This document shows positions 12,579 through 12,732 of a DNA stretch of 12,732 bases, in pieces. Origin of the DNA: Gammaproteobacteria bacterium RIFCSPHIGHO2_02_FULL_42_13 (GTDB lineage Bacteria; Pseudomonadota; Gammaproteobacteria; UBA12402); the NCBI GenBank assembly GCA_001801405.1, contig MGXQ01000080.1, positions 1 through 12,732 of the forward strand. Direction: 5' to 3'. The stretch's first letter is position 1. Each line of letters begins with the position of its first letter. Position numbers and translations under genes: made by a program. The notes under the pieces are model-generated. The model did not search any database. It had not been told where the DNA came from and worked only from the letters and a program-made list of their open reading frames with translations.

Positions 12579-12732
12579 TTGATAAGCGCGCAGTCATTGA
12601 TGCAGGTGCAAAAATTGCTGGTGATGTAGCGGTGGGTCCGTTTTCTGTTATTGGGGCGGATGTCGAGATTGATTCGGGCACGTGGATTGGTTCACATGTT
12701 GTCATTAAGGGGCCGACGCGCATTGGTCATGA
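12575..12732 (+). CDS. lpxA: UDP-N-acetylglucosamine acyltransferase (partial, runs off the window)
   Basis: First enzyme of lipid A synthesis, transferring a 3-hydroxyacyl chain from ACP to the 3-OH of UDP-GlcNAc. Only the first 52 codons are present: it begins MIDKRAVIDAGAKIAGDVAV, and its hexapeptide repeats (IGADVEIDSGTWIGSHVVIKG, PTRIGH) match the start of LpxA's left-handed beta-helix. The catalytic His lies beyond the window. The start codon overlaps the fabZ stop (ATGA), as in the classical lpxD-fabZ-lpxA order. Confidence 0.93.
   Translation, partial: MIDKRAVIDAGAKIAGDVAVGPFSVIGADVEIDSGTWIGSHVVIKGPTRIGH

Overview
The window looks like a chromosomal housekeeping segment of a gammaproteobacterium of moderate to low GC. 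The gene order rpsB-tsf-pyrH-frr-uppS-cdsA-(rseP)-bamA-skp-lpxD-fabZ-lpxA, with map divergent from rpsB, is the classical proteobacterial translation / envelope-biogenesis supercluster. Protein sequences are clearly gammaproteobacterial. A Legionellales/Coxiellaceae-like host is plausible (AT-rich spacers, palindromic spacer repeats, dxr absent from the cluster), but this is inference and the genus cannot be fixed from the sequence alone.

Layout. 1-70: the 3' end of a group II intron (domains V and VI), probably class IIC. 87-137: a palindromic dispersed-repeat copy. 160-1113: dusA (+). 1128-1158: a bidirectional terminator. 1175-1876: a signal-peptide-bearing outer-membrane beta-barrel protein (-). 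1877-2239: AT-rich spacer with A/T tracts. 2240-3010: map (-). 3011-3203: divergent promoter region with an rpsB leader. 3204-7083: rpsB, tsf, pyrH, frr, uppS (+). 7084-7192: an unusual perfect 28-bp inverted-repeat element. 7266-8072: cdsA. 8098-8289: a decayed 3' fragment of rseP. 8290-12732: bamA, skp, lpxD, fabZ and the start of lpxA (runs off the window).

How the genes work together. S2, EF-Ts, RRF and methionine aminopeptidase serve translation; PyrH makes UDP. UppS makes the lipid carrier undecaprenyl diphosphate, and CdsA makes CDP-diacylglycerol for phospholipids. BamA and Skp fold and insert outer-membrane proteins such as the barrel protein at 1175-1876. LpxD, FabZ and LpxA supply lipid A and the hydroxyacyl/fatty-acid supply for it. 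The group is therefore a growth-linked outer-membrane building operon following a translation operon.

The most notable departures from the usual arrangement are: (i) the intramembrane protease gene rseP survives only as a frameshifted, deleted relic between cdsA and bamA; (ii) a 109-bp cruciform-capable element with 28-bp perfect arms sits directly against the uppS stop codon, with two short ORFs carrying strong Shine-Dalgarno sequences between uppS and cdsA; (iii) S2 carries a long C-terminal tail made of nine tandem Val-Glu-Glu units encoded by 9-bp repeats, and tsf follows after only 2 nt; (iv) the intron end upstream of dusA carries a CGC catalytic triad.
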